Under the pieces are notes generated by a model that made no database searches, had not been told where the DNA came from, and was given only the letters and a program-made list of their open reading frames with translations. Shown here one piece after another: positions 1 to 6,240 of a DNA stretch of 8,475 nt. Position numbers and translations under genes: made by a program. Source of the DNA: Candidatus Melainabacteria bacterium (lineage in GTDB: Bacteria; Cyanobacteriota; Vampirovibrionia; Obscuribacterales; Obscuribacteraceae); assembly GCA_003175915.1 (NCBI GenBank), contig PSRH01000005.1, forward strand, positions 1-8,475, given 5' to 3'. The stretch's first letter is position 1, and the number at the start of each line of letters is the position of its first letter.

Positions 1-93
1 CTTAACCATACCGTTGAGGTGATACCAGCCATTAAGAATGGTGCGGCACCGGCAGTGGGGCGGCTTGGAGAAGACGCGCCCGCGGGGAATTGA
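1..93 (+). CDS. Possible 3' end of an upstream gene (partial)
   Basis: Frame 1 is open from the first base to a TGA at 91-93, giving 30 residues that end in GEDAPAGN. The other two plus frames stop almost at once, which mildly favours this one. However, two minus-strand frames are also open across the same bases, so openness is weak evidence. The peptide matches no family I recognise. It may be the C-terminus of a gene lying mostly outside the window. No terminator hairpin follows the stop. Confidence 0.25.
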   Translation, partial: LNHTVEVIPAIKNGAAPAVGRLGEDAPAGN

Positions 94-142
94 GAGAAAA
101 TACAAAAGCATATCCAAATCATCACCAAAGTATAGACTTTTT

Positions 143-151
143 TGATACAAT
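143..151 (+). promoter_or_regulatory. Candidate extended -10 promoter for the basic RHH gene
   Basis: The bases read TGATACAAT: a TGN extension directly followed by TACAAT, which matches the -10 consensus at five of six positions. No good -35 box lies 17 bases upstream, as is tolerated for extended -10 promoters. Transcription would begin near 158 and give a leader of about 165 bases. A second similar element, TGGTATGTT, lies at 172-180, so the choice is not settled. Confidence 0.35.
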
Positions 152-157
152 CGTTGT

Positions 158-175
158 GCCACCTAAAGTGGTGGT
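158..175 (+). other. Hairpin in the leader of the basic RHH gene
   Basis: CCACC at 159-163 pairs with GGTGG at 170-174 around the loop TAAAGT, and a G-U pair can close the base. There is no T-run, so it is not a simple terminator. It would sit at the very start of the transcript predicted from the 143-151 promoter, where it could protect the RNA end or act as an operator. A smaller hairpin (CTCG-TAT-CGAG) follows at 202-212. Confidence 0.35.
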
Positions 176-323
176 ATGTTGCATATCAACTCCGGGTCGT
201 TCTCGTATCGAGCCTCTCGGGCGGTTGTCTTGCAAGCAAATCATTTGGTCTGGGGACGCCCTTTTGGAGGGAAGTTCTTTCATACGGTTGGAATAGAAAT
301 ATCCATTTATAAAGGAGAAAAAC

Positions 324-644
324 ATGGCAAGTTCGAAAAGGTCTTCTGGCAAAAAGCTGAAGAGTTCAGCCAAGTCGGCCAGACCAGCTAAACTAGCGAC
401 CCACAAGAAAGTGGGCGGGGCTCGCAAGCTTCACCGTAAGGCTACCGTAAAGCACGCAGCCAAGGCAACGTTCCGCTCCGATGACCAATATATGAAGTTC
501 AGCGGTAAATTCACCGTGCGTCTGCCGAAATCGCTGCACCAAGCTCTGGTTGAAAGAGCCGAGAAAGAGGGGGTAAGCCTCAATCTGTTCGTCACCAATG
601 CTCTTTCCAGAACAGTAGCCGTCCCCGGCAAGCACAAGAGATAA
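324..644 (+). CDS. Small DNA-binding protein: basic tail plus HicB-type RHH domain
   Basis: This is a 106-residue protein, probably DNA binding. Residues 1-50 hold 16 Lys/Arg and 3 His with no Asp or Glu, alternating with Ala and Ser like a histone H1-type or nucleoid-protein tail. Residues 60-97 fit a ribbon-helix-helix fold: strand KFTVRLP, then a helix over about 68-82 (SLHQALVERAEKEG), a VSLN turn and a second helix over 86-97. This resembles the C-terminal domain of HicB antitoxins. The N-terminal RNase-H-like part of HicB is missing and no hicA-like gene lies beside it. The start is supported by AAGGAG at 312-317, six bases before ATG. The gene stands alone and ends before a strong terminator. 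A chromosome-organising or autoregulatory role is inference; an orphan antitoxin is the alternative. Confidence 0.85.
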   Translation: MASSKRSSGKKLKSSAKSARPAKLATHKKVGGARKLHRKATVKHAAKATFRSDDQYMKFSGKFTVRLPKSLHQALVERAEKEGVSLNLFVTNALSRTVAVPGKHKR

Positions 645-675
645 ATCTCTAGATTCGTGCCACGGATCAATCAAT

Positions 676-705
676 AAGAGGAGGCGTCAGCGCCTCCTCT
701 TTATT
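676..705 (+). terminator. Strong rho-independent terminator
   Basis: AAGAGGAGGCG at 676-686 pairs perfectly with CGCCTCCTCTT at 691-701 around a TCAG loop, followed by TATTAATTA. The 11-bp GC-rich stem begins 31 bases after the stop of the basic RHH gene. It should end that transcript and insulate the downstream cassette. The flanks are AT-rich on both sides, so it may work in both directions. Confidence 0.85.
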
Positions 706-728
706 AATTAGAATTACGTCCTTTTGCC

Positions 729-759
729 ATCAGCGCCTCACCTTTGGTGGCTTGCTGAT
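729..759 (+). repeat. Imperfect hairpin in the intergenic region
   Basis: ATCAGC at 729-734 pairs with GCTGAT at 754-759. Inside, CACC at 739-742 pairs with GGTG at 746-749 around TTT, with small bulges between the two stems. No T-run follows. It lies between the terminator and the cassette promoter, where no gene is visible. It could be a small structured RNA, a protein site or chance. Confidence 0.3.
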
Positions 760-843
760 CTTGTGCTTGGGCTCACAGGCCCCGTGCAAAGGCGAAAAAT
801 TAGACACCGGTAAAGAATTAACACAGACTAATGCTTATCTGTA

Positions 844-867
844 TTTCTTTGACGCTCCTCAAAGAAA
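844..867 (+). promoter_or_regulatory. Perfect 9-bp inverted repeat (candidate operator)
   Basis: TTTCTTTGA at 844-852 and TCAAAGAAA at 859-867 are exact reverse complements separated by CGCTCC. The left arm contains the start of the -35 box (849-854) and the right arm fills the -35/-10 spacer. A dimeric regulator bound here would cover the promoter and block RNA polymerase. The arms are AT-rich and there is no following T-run, so a protein-binding site is likelier than a terminator. Confidence 0.5.
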
Positions 868-877
868 AGGATAGACT
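849..877 (+). promoter_or_regulatory. Candidate promoter of the aminotransferase cassette
   Basis: TTGACG at 849-854 is followed after 17 bases by TAGACT at 872-877: five of six -35 matches and four of six -10 matches with ideal spacing. Transcription would begin near 884 and leave a leader of about 65 bases before ATG 949. This is the best sigma-70-like promoter between the terminator and the gene. Confidence 0.5.
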
Positions 878-899
878 CAACTGCGTTTTTGTTGACAGC

Positions 900-926
900 T
901 TCTTCAAAGCGCCATGCGCTGAAGAA
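900..926 (+). other. Stable leader hairpin before the aminotransferase
   Basis: TTCTTCA at 900-906 pairs with TGAAGAA at 920-926. After a two-A bulge, GCGC at 909-912 pairs with GCGC at 916-919 around a CAT loop. The 11 base pairs sit between the predicted transcription start and ATG 949, ending 22 bases before the start codon. The structure argues against translation from a TTG further upstream (889) and could influence ribosome access or RNA stability. Confidence 0.45.
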
Positions 927-948
927 AAACATAGGTAGCCAATTATTG

Positions 949-2157
949 ATGTCTGAGCAAATTCCAGTTCTAAATCTAAAGGAACAGTACCAGCAATTCC
1001 AATCTCAATTGGAGGAAGCGGTGCTGAACGTATTGCGGAGCGGCCGTTACATCTTGGGCGACAATGGCGTTCGCCTTGAAGGGCAAATTGCTGCCTTGTC
1101 TGGATGCCGCCACGGCATCGGCGTCGCTAACGGAACAGACGCGCTCAACTTGGCGCTATGGGCATTGGATATTGAAGCTGGTGACGAAGTGATCACCACA
1201 CCATTCACTTTTGCTGCCACCGTAGAAGCGATCGCCTTCCGGCGAGCTAAGCCGGTATTTGTAGATATCGATCCCGTCACGTATAACATTGATGCCAGTT
1301 TGATCGAAAAAGCGATCACACCTCGCACCAAGGCGATCATGCCGGTACATTTGTTCGGATTGCCGGCTGATATGGACACGATTCTCGCCCTAGCCGACAA
1401 GTATTCACTGAAAGTGATCGAAGACAATGCTCAGGCAATCGGAGCTACCTACAGAAACCGCCCGACCGGCAGCCTTTCCCATCTGGCATGCATAAGTTTC
1501 TACCCAACTAAGAATCTCGGTGCCTGTGGCGATGCCGGCATGGTTGTCACCAATGATGATGCGCTCGCCGAACGGCTGAGAGTTTTACGCGCCCACGGCA
1601 TGAGAAAACGCTATTACCACGACGAGCTGGGTGTCAATAGCAGGCTGGATGAGGTGCAAGCAGTCATCCTCCTTTCCAAATTACCTTATCTTGCTAAATG
1701 GAACGCCAGACGCCGGGAAGTAGCAGAGCTCTATGACAAAGCTCTGGTTGGCTGCCCGAATATCGTGCCACCAAAAGTAAGTTTTTCAGACAGGGAGCAT
1801 GTTTGGCATCAATACACGATCAGGGTCAAAGATGGTGCCGCTCAATCAAGTAATGGTTCAGCAAGCCGGCACGCCCGTGAGATCGTCATGGACAAACTGG
1901 CCAAGCAGGGTGTTGGTTCGATGTGTTACTACCCGGTCCCCCTCCACACCCAGACCGCATTCAAGGAATATGGTTATCGACAGGGGGATTTTCCGATAGC
2001 CGAAGCGGTGGCAAGCCAGGTGCTGTCCCTGCCGATGTACCCGGAATTGACGGAAGCACAGGTCAATCAAGTGGCGATCACCCTGAAAGAAGTGGTCCAA
2101 GATGGAGCAGGCTTTGCCCCTCACAAGTTGACACCCAGTCCGTCCCTAGCTAATTGA
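949..2157 (+). CDS. DegT/DnrJ/EryC1/StrS sugar aminotransferase
   Basis: This PLP-dependent enzyme family transfers an amino group from glutamate to a keto-sugar nucleotide in the cytoplasm, usually for O-antigen, capsule or glycoprotein sugars. The 402 residues form a full-length, slightly long member. Landmarks are the N-terminal IPVLNL and GRYILG motifs, ANGTDAL at 60-66 (cofactor phosphate region), D159 in VIEDNAQ (partner of the pyridine nitrogen) and K188 in SFYPTKNLG, the expected PLP Schiff-base lysine. GVNSRLDEVQA and YYPVPLHTQ are also typical. The overall pattern resembles WbpE-type enzymes acting on UDP-3-keto sugars, but the substrate is not proven. A Ser/Ala-rich insertion lies near residues 303-318. 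ATG 949 is chosen because MSEQIPVLNL is the usual family start; an in-frame TTG at 889 would add 20 atypical residues across a hairpin. The acyltransferase starts three bases after the stop. Confidence 0.9.
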   Translation: MSEQIPVLNLKEQYQQFQSQLEEAVLNVLRSGRYILGDNGVRLEGQIAALSGCRHGIGVANGTDALNLALWALDIEAGDEVITTPFTFAATVEAIAFRRAKPVFVDIDPVTYNIDASLIEKAITPRTKAIMPVHLFGLPADMDTILALADKYSLKVIEDNAQAIGATYRNRPTGSLSHLACISFYPTKNLGACGDAGMVVTNDDALAERLRVLRAHGMRKRYYHDELGVNSRLDEVQAVILLSKLPYLAKWNARRREVAELYDKALVGCPNIVPPKVSFSDREHVWHQYTIRVKDGAAQSSNGSASRHAREIVMDKLAKQGVGSMCYYPVPLHTQTAFKEYGYRQGDFPIAEAVASQVLSLPMYPELTEAQVNQVAITLKEVVQDGAGFAPHKLTPSPSLAN

Positions 2158-2160
2158 TTC

Positions 2161-2952
2161 ATGTACAACGCCAGTCCTGAAGCACCACCAAGTCCGTACA
2201 GCATCAGCCATTCCGCCCGAATCGGCAAGAATGTGAGGCTGGCACCGTTTGTCTACATCGCCGATGGTGCCGTAATCGAGGACGACGTGATCGTAGAACC
2301 CGGTGCGGTGATTTACGAAAACACCGTAGTCGGTCGCGGATCCTTTGTCGGCTCTCAGTGCATCCTGGGAGAGAAGTTGACCGACTACCACCAGAGCTTA
2401 AGCTACAAAAATCCGCCATTGATCATCGGGCAAAACAGTGTTCTGCGCTCAGGCACAATCATCTATGCCGGATCGACAGTAGGGGCCCGTTTCCAGACAG
2501 GACACCGCGCTGTCATTCGAGCCCGCAGTATTTTTGGTGATGACTGCAGTTTCGGCACTCTTTCTCAATCGGACGGTGAAATTAGAGTCGGCAATAATTG
2601 CCGCTTTCACAATAACGTTTTTATTGCCACCTTCACCACCATCGAGGACAACGTCCATTTTTATCCAATGTCATGCACCGTCGATAGCCTCCATCCGCCA
2701 TGCCAGAAAGGCCGGGCCGGCCCCTATGTCGAAGCGGGAGTGATCGTCGGCGCCAAAGCTCTGCTCTTGCCAAGAGTACGAATCGGCACAGGTGCAGTGA
2801 TCGCAGGGGCTTCGGTAGTGACGCACGACGTCCCCCCTGATATGGTTGTCGCCGGCGCTCCGGCAAGAGTGATTAAAAACAAACACGACGTAAGATGCCA
2901 TATCGAAAACAGGCCGGCTTATCAAGTCGCCCAAGAAAATGAATCTGCTTGA
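2161..2952 (+). CDS. Left-handed beta-helix (hexapeptide repeat) acyltransferase
   Basis: This 263-residue cytoplasmic enzyme probably transfers an acetyl or other acyl group from CoA to the amino sugar made by the preceding aminotransferase. Residues 15-70 and 85-222 carry hexapeptide repeats of the [LIV]-G-x4 type, for example ARIGKNVRLAPFVYI, VIVEPGAVI and VIVGAKALLLPRVRIGTGAVIAGASVV. They are followed by the usual closing DVPPDMVVAGAPARVIK. H115 in FQTGHRAVIR is a candidate catalytic histidine. A loop (about 71-86) interrupts the helix. The C-terminal 25 residues are an ordinary tail. The start ATG lies three bases after the aminotransferase TGA with no clear Shine-Dalgarno, suggesting coupled translation. 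Its last 14 bases overlap the GNAT gene. WbpD/QdtC-like sugar N-acetylation is the favoured role; the exact substrate is inference. Confidence 0.85.
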   Translation: MYNASPEAPPSPYSISHSARIGKNVRLAPFVYIADGAVIEDDVIVEPGAVIYENTVVGRGSFVGSQCILGEKLTDYHQSLSYKNPPLIIGQNSVLRSGTIIYAGSTVGARFQTGHRAVIRARSIFGDDCSFGTLSQSDGEIRVGNNCRFHNNVFIATFTTIEDNVHFYPMSCTVDSLHPPCQKGRAGPYVEAGVIVGAKALLLPRVRIGTGAVIAGASVVTHDVPPDMVVAGAPARVIKNKHDVRCHIENRPAYQVAQENESA

Positions 2953-3469
2953 TCAACCGGATCAACTTCGAGTACGGACCCTCACAGAAAGAGATCTGGA
3001 GGAGTTTCGCGCCCTTAGATTGCGTGGGCTGAAAGAAGACCCGCACGCATTCGGTATGTCCTTCGAGGAGGCCTCTCACACCCCTTTAGAGGATTGGAAC
3101 AAGCTTTTGAGCAACGAGCATGGGTCCTTTATCCTCGGAGCATTCGCTCCCCAGCTCATTGGCTTGGTAGCCTTTTCGAGATCACCGCGCATCAAAACGC
3201 GCCACAAGGGGCATATCTGGGGGATGTACGTAATCCCTGAAGCCCGCGGTCGCGGCATCGGCAAGACTTTGATGCAAAATGCGCTGGCTAAATTGCAAGC
3301 GATCGACGGATTGGCAGTAGTCACTCTTTGTGTAGTGACACTAAACACGGCAGCTCGCTCCTTATACTTAAACCTGGGCTTTGTCCCATATGGTTTGGAA
3401 AAGCGCGCTCTCAGAGTCAATGGTGAATACCTTGACGAAGAATTGTTGTCGATCAATCTGGCTCATTAG
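2939..3469 (+). CDS. GNAT-family N-acetyltransferase
   Basis: This 176-residue, single-domain protein transfers acetyl from acetyl-CoA to an amine. Residues 91-112 contain motif A: strand HIWGMYVIP followed by the R-G-R-G-I-G-K pyrophosphate-binding loop at 103-109. Residues 136-148 (NTAARSLYLNLGF) are the classic motif B, with Tyr143 placed as the usual general acid. The N-terminus (VRTLTERDLEEFRALRL) is also typical. The ATG overlaps the preceding acyltransferase by 14 bases in another frame, so translation is probably coupled and the three genes likely form one operon. The acceptor could be a small amine, an antibiotic-like compound or a protein; nothing decides. Pairing with a structurally unrelated acyltransferase is unusual, and the gene may simply be a passenger. 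Confidence 0.9.
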   Translation: MNLLDQPDQLRVRTLTERDLEEFRALRLRGLKEDPHAFGMSFEEASHTPLEDWNKLLSNEHGSFILGAFAPQLIGLVAFSRSPRIKTRHKGHIWGMYVIPEARGRGIGKTLMQNALAKLQAIDGLAVVTLCVVTLNTAARSLYLNLGFVPYGLEKRALRVNGEYLDEELLSINLAH

Positions 3470-3497
3470 CCGATCATCGCGAACAGGTAGAGCTAAA

Positions 3498-5471
3498 CTA
3501 GCCATTCGATTTCGGCACTTTGAGCAAGACACGACCGTTGCCGACTCGTCGCGTCACCTGCGTGTCATCGAAATGGGAAAGCATAGCCATGGCGTACTTT
3601 CTTGTGATCTTCATTCGTTCTTTGAATTCGCTGGGAGTAATTTCTCTTTTGGCTTGCCATAGCGAAGCAAGAATACTGTGTCCTGAATCCAGGGCCTTTG
3701 TCGAACAAACGAATTCGTGAGCGATACGCTTAGCTTTCCCCAGCCGTTCCAGATCGTCAAGAGCTCTGTCAATTTCACTTTGCTTGGCTCTGCACAAGCC
3801 TGGTAAGGCATCACTCTCGATGCAAACCGTCTTGGACAACACTTCTTCGACAGCGGCAATCGTTTGCGGATTAGCCTTAATGGACTGGACTCGCTGTTTT
3901 GCTTGAGGTGAACAAAGTTTCTCGCCCTCTCTGATAAGCCGTTCCGAAGACACCAGGTCGTCTATTGCTTTTGCCAAGACGGTTCTTTCAAGGACGGGAT
4001 TGAGAGCTATTCGCAACTGTTCAAGAGTGATGCCAGCGGGTTTGCTTGAGTCGCCTGCAGCCGCTTCCAATTCAGACAATTTGGTCAGAGCCTGGCTCTT
4101 AAGCTCCTCGTAGAATTCCTGGCTGAGCAGGAAATTACTTACCTCCCTAAGTTGTTGTTTTTCATGCAAGCTCTTAATGACACCATCCCTCAATTCAACT
4201 GGCAGAAAAAGCGCCAGAGTTTCTCTGGTGATTGTATTCTGAGGACTGTTTTGCATAAACCATAAAGCCGCTTCCTCATATCGACCGGCAACGAGCAGCT
4301 TGCTGAACTCAATCAAAAGCACGCGGCTTAGCCATTTTGGACGGGCCTTAAACAATATGGCTCCGCCGGCCATTTGATCGTCGCCGAAACGCACCACATA
4401 TCTCTCCCCAGGCTCTGCTATAAGAGGTTCCTCCAGGGTTATCTGGGCCAGAAACTTTTGCTTGAGGCGCTCCTTGTCTATTGGCATCACCTGCGCGAAG
4501 CCAAGCATGCCGCCAATATCGGCAGTGCCGTGATAGAACCTGATTGGTTGCGACTTTATTTGCTTCTCACCGGCTTTCCCATGGTTAGCAAAGAGTTCAA
4601 GCGAGACCAAAAGTGTTTTAGTTTCGGAAACAGAATCGCCAAGAACGGCCTGCCCCCGCTTCACTTTTTCATGCTCTTTGACAGCAAGATTGATGGCCAG
4701 CCTCTGACCGGGGTGAGCCCGCTCGATCGACTGCCCAAACGTTTCCAATCCGCGCACCCGCGCTTTCAGTCCAGCCGGCTCAAGCACCACAGCGTCACCT
4801 TGATGGACACAGCCGCGCACCAGAGTGCCGGTTACCACCAGCCCGTGTCCGACCATGCTGAAGGCGCGATCGACAGGCAGGTAGACGGGCATATTAGCGA
4901 GTGGCGACAGAGTGCGGCTGGGAATTGTGGCCAGACATTTTACGATCGCCGCTTTCAGCTCCGCAAAGCCACTTTCGGTGACGCACGAAACCGGCACCGC
5001 TTCCAGCATTTCCAAATCATACTTAGCAAGCAAAGTTGACAACGCGGCAATCGTGGACGGTAATGATTCCTTCTTAGCCAGATCGCTTTTGTTCAAGACC
5101 AGCAAGACTTTCTTGACGCCAAGCAGACTAAGAATCTCGACATGTTGCAAAGTCTGTGGCATTGGGCCTTCATCGGCTGCCACCACAAGTAGTGCCAAAT
5201 CCAGGGCACCAACACCGGCAATCATGTTCTTGAGAAATTTACCGTGCCCGGGCACGTCGATGAAACCGACGTGGAAATGCGCTCCTTCGCCAAATGATCG
5301 AGGCGCCGCCAGCCGCAAATGCGCGAAACCGAGATCGGTTGTCATCTGGCGTTGCTTTTCTTCTTTGAGCCGGTCGGTATCGATGCCGGTCAGTCGCTTC
5401 AAGACCGAGGTCTTTCCGTGATCCACATGTCCGGCTGTCGAAACTGTAAAGTAAAGATCGCCGTGGTCCAA
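3498..5471 (-). CDS. selB: Selenocysteine-specific elongation factor SelB
   Basis: SelB carries selenocysteinyl-tRNA(Sec) to the ribosome at UGA codons marked by a SECIS hairpin, using GTP. The 657 residues show the EF-Tu-like GTPase domain (about 7-185): G1 GHVDHGKT at 14-21, GIDTDRLKEEK before switch I, G3 DVPGHGKF at 72-79 and G4 NKSD at 127-130. Beta-barrel domains run from about 195 to 375, then C-terminal winged helices that bind SECIS RNA. The end (EITPSEFKERMKITRKYA to RRVGNGRVL) is a SelB hallmark. Switch I reads RQMTTDLGF where RG-[IM]-T-I-DLG[FY] is usual, and G3 has PGHG for PGHE. The only usable start is TTG 5471, because an in-frame TAA lies 12 bases upstream. The gene converges on the GNAT gene with a 28-base gap and no visible terminator. 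No selA, selC or selD is present. Confidence 0.93.
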   Translation of the reverse strand: MDHGDLYFTVSTAGHVDHGKTSVLKRLTGIDTDRLKEEKQRQMTTDLGFAHLRLAAPRSFGEGAHFHVGFIDVPGHGKFLKNMIAGVGALDLALLVVAADEGPMPQTLQHVEILSLLGVKKVLLVLNKSDLAKKESLPSTIAALSTLLAKYDLEMLEAVPVSCVTESGFAELKAAIVKCLATIPSRTLSPLANMPVYLPVDRAFSMVGHGLVVTGTLVRGCVHQGDAVVLEPAGLKARVRGLETFGQSIERAHPGQRLAINLAVKEHEKVKRGQAVLGDSVSETKTLLVSLELFANHGKAGEKQIKSQPIRFYHGTADIGGMLGFAQVMPIDKERLKQKFLAQITLEEPLIAEPGERYVVRFGDDQMAGGAILFKARPKWLSRVLLIEFSKLLVAGRYEEAALWFMQNSPQNTITRETLALFLPVELRDGVIKSLHEKQQLREVSNFLLSQEFYEELKSQALTKLSELEAAAGDSSKPAGITLEQLRIALNPVLERTVLAKAIDDLVSSERLIREGEKLCSPQAKQRVQSIKANPQTIAAVEEVLSKTVCIESDALPGLCRAKQSEIDRALDDLERLGKAKRIAHEFVCSTKALDSGHSILASLWQAKREITPSEFKERMKITRKYAMAMLSHFDDTQVTRRVGNGRVLLKVPKSNG

Positions 5472-5540
5472 CTTTCTTACTCTTTAGAAAAGCTTGTCAA
5501 CTTTGGGATCCGGCACAGGGTAAAATCATTGCTTCGGGAG

Positions 5541-5567
5541 CTTCGCCTGGTTTTACCAGGCGGCAAG
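5541..5567 (+). promoter_or_regulatory. Hairpin/dyad between selB and the DedA gene
   Basis: CGCCTGGT at 5544-5551 and ACCAGGCG at 5555-5562 form a perfect 8-bp stem around TTT; CTT (5541-5543) and AAG (5565-5567) extend it past a two-base bulge. There is no T-run on either strand. It lies 33 bases before the DedA start in the only region available for the two divergent promoters. It could be an operator or a leader structure. A TAAAAT at 5521-5526 is a possible -10 for the DedA gene but lacks a good -35. Confidence 0.45.
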
Positions 5568-5599
5568 TCCAAGAGATTATCACCGCTTAGAGAATAAAC

Positions 5600-6211
5600 T
5601 TGCTTCATCAGTTAATCGATCCAATTCTACAGGCTATCAGAGACGGGGTAGCAGCCTGGGGCTACCCGGCAGTAGTGGTAATGATGGCCATAGAGTCAGC
5701 CAATATACCGCTGCCTAGCGAGGCAATCATGCCTACCGCGGGCATTCTTGTCCAGCAAAGTAAAATGAACATTCACCTGGCAGCGCTAGCCGGCGCCATT
5801 GGCTGCCTGCTCGGCTCGATTCCCTCTTATTTTCTTGGACTTTATGGCGGTAGACCATTCCTGACCAAGTATGGACGCTGGTTTTTGCTCAAACAGAAAG
5901 ACCTTGATCTGGCAGACAAGTGGGTCGATCGTTACGGCGACCTCACCTTTTTCATCTGCCGTATGCTGCCTGTAGTGCGCACCTTCATCTCCTTTCCGGC
6001 CGGCGTCCTCAAGGCTCACTTTGGCATGTTCTGTCTCTTTACTTTTATCGGTTCCTTAATTTGGTGCTATTTTCTCACCTGGGTCGGCATTAAGTTCGGC
6101 GAAAACATGGAAACGTTCGTCACCCTGTGGCATCGCTTTGACCTGGCCATCGTGGTTTTGGTCATAGCAGGGGGCGCCTATTACCTCTATCACCATCTCA
6201 AATCTGATTGA
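5600..6211 (+). CDS. DedA-family inner-membrane protein
   Basis: This is a 203-residue polytopic membrane protein. DedA (VTT-domain) proteins are implicated in flipping undecaprenyl phosphate or phospholipids across the inner membrane and in envelope homeostasis. Diagnostic residues are E32 in ESANIPLPSE with E41 (re-entrant loop), and R121 and R127 in FICRMLPVVRTFISFPAG, the conserved RxxPxxR-type motif. Hydrophobic segments lie near 18-50, 58-82, 115-135, 143-165 and 180-198. The length is typical (about 200). TTG 5600 is the only sensible start, because TAG at 5588-5590 closes the frame; AGAGA just upstream is a weak ribosome site. It is divergent from selB and converges on the RHH-like gene 15 bases downstream. 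The carried lipid cannot be read from sequence. Confidence 0.92.
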   Translation: MLHQLIDPILQAIRDGVAAWGYPAVVVMMAIESANIPLPSEAIMPTAGILVQQSKMNIHLAALAGAIGCLLGSIPSYFLGLYGGRPFLTKYGRWFLLKQKDLDLADKWVDRYGDLTFFICRMLPVVRTFISFPAGVLKAHFGMFCLFTFIGSLIWCYFLTWVGIKFGENMETFVTLWHRFDLAIVVLVIAGGAYYLYHHLKSD

Positions 6212-6220
6212 AGCGAATCT

Positions 6221-6240
6221 AAACCTTTACAAGGTTTTCC
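6221..6240. terminator. Weak possible bidirectional terminator between convergent genes
   Basis: AAACCTT at 6221-6227 and AAGGTTT at 6231-6237 are exact inverted copies around TAC, followed by TTCC on the plus strand. The 7-bp stem has only two GC pairs. It lies 9 bases after the DedA stop and overlaps the stop codon of the minus-strand gene, the right place for a shared terminator, but it is too weak to call firmly. Confidence 0.3.

Noticed and set aside
1..93. Minus-strand frames open through the first 93 bases
   Set aside because: Two of them are open, with an ATG at 32, but there is no ribosome site and too little sequence to support a gene.
892..897. Perfect TTGACA box
   Set aside because: No -10-like sequence 16-18 bases downstream; it overlaps the leader hairpin instead.
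1228..1235. GCGATCGC, the HIP1 repeat of many cyanobacteria
   Set aside because: Only one exact copy seen, inside a coding region; not enough to show enrichment or to place the organism.
3470..3497. Possible terminator between the convergent GNAT and selB genes
   Set aside because: Only 4-bp stems (GGCT/AGCC, GCTA/TAGC) and no T-run; the transcripts may overlap.
4374..5421. Long plus-strand open frames (221 and 169 codons) opposite selB
   Set aside because: They lie inside a clear minus-strand selB with full family motifs; their translations show no domain, and they have no ribosome site.
5495..5500. TTGACA on the minus strand upstream of selB
   Set aside because: At correct spacing the bases are AGAAAG directly before the start codon, not a -10 box.
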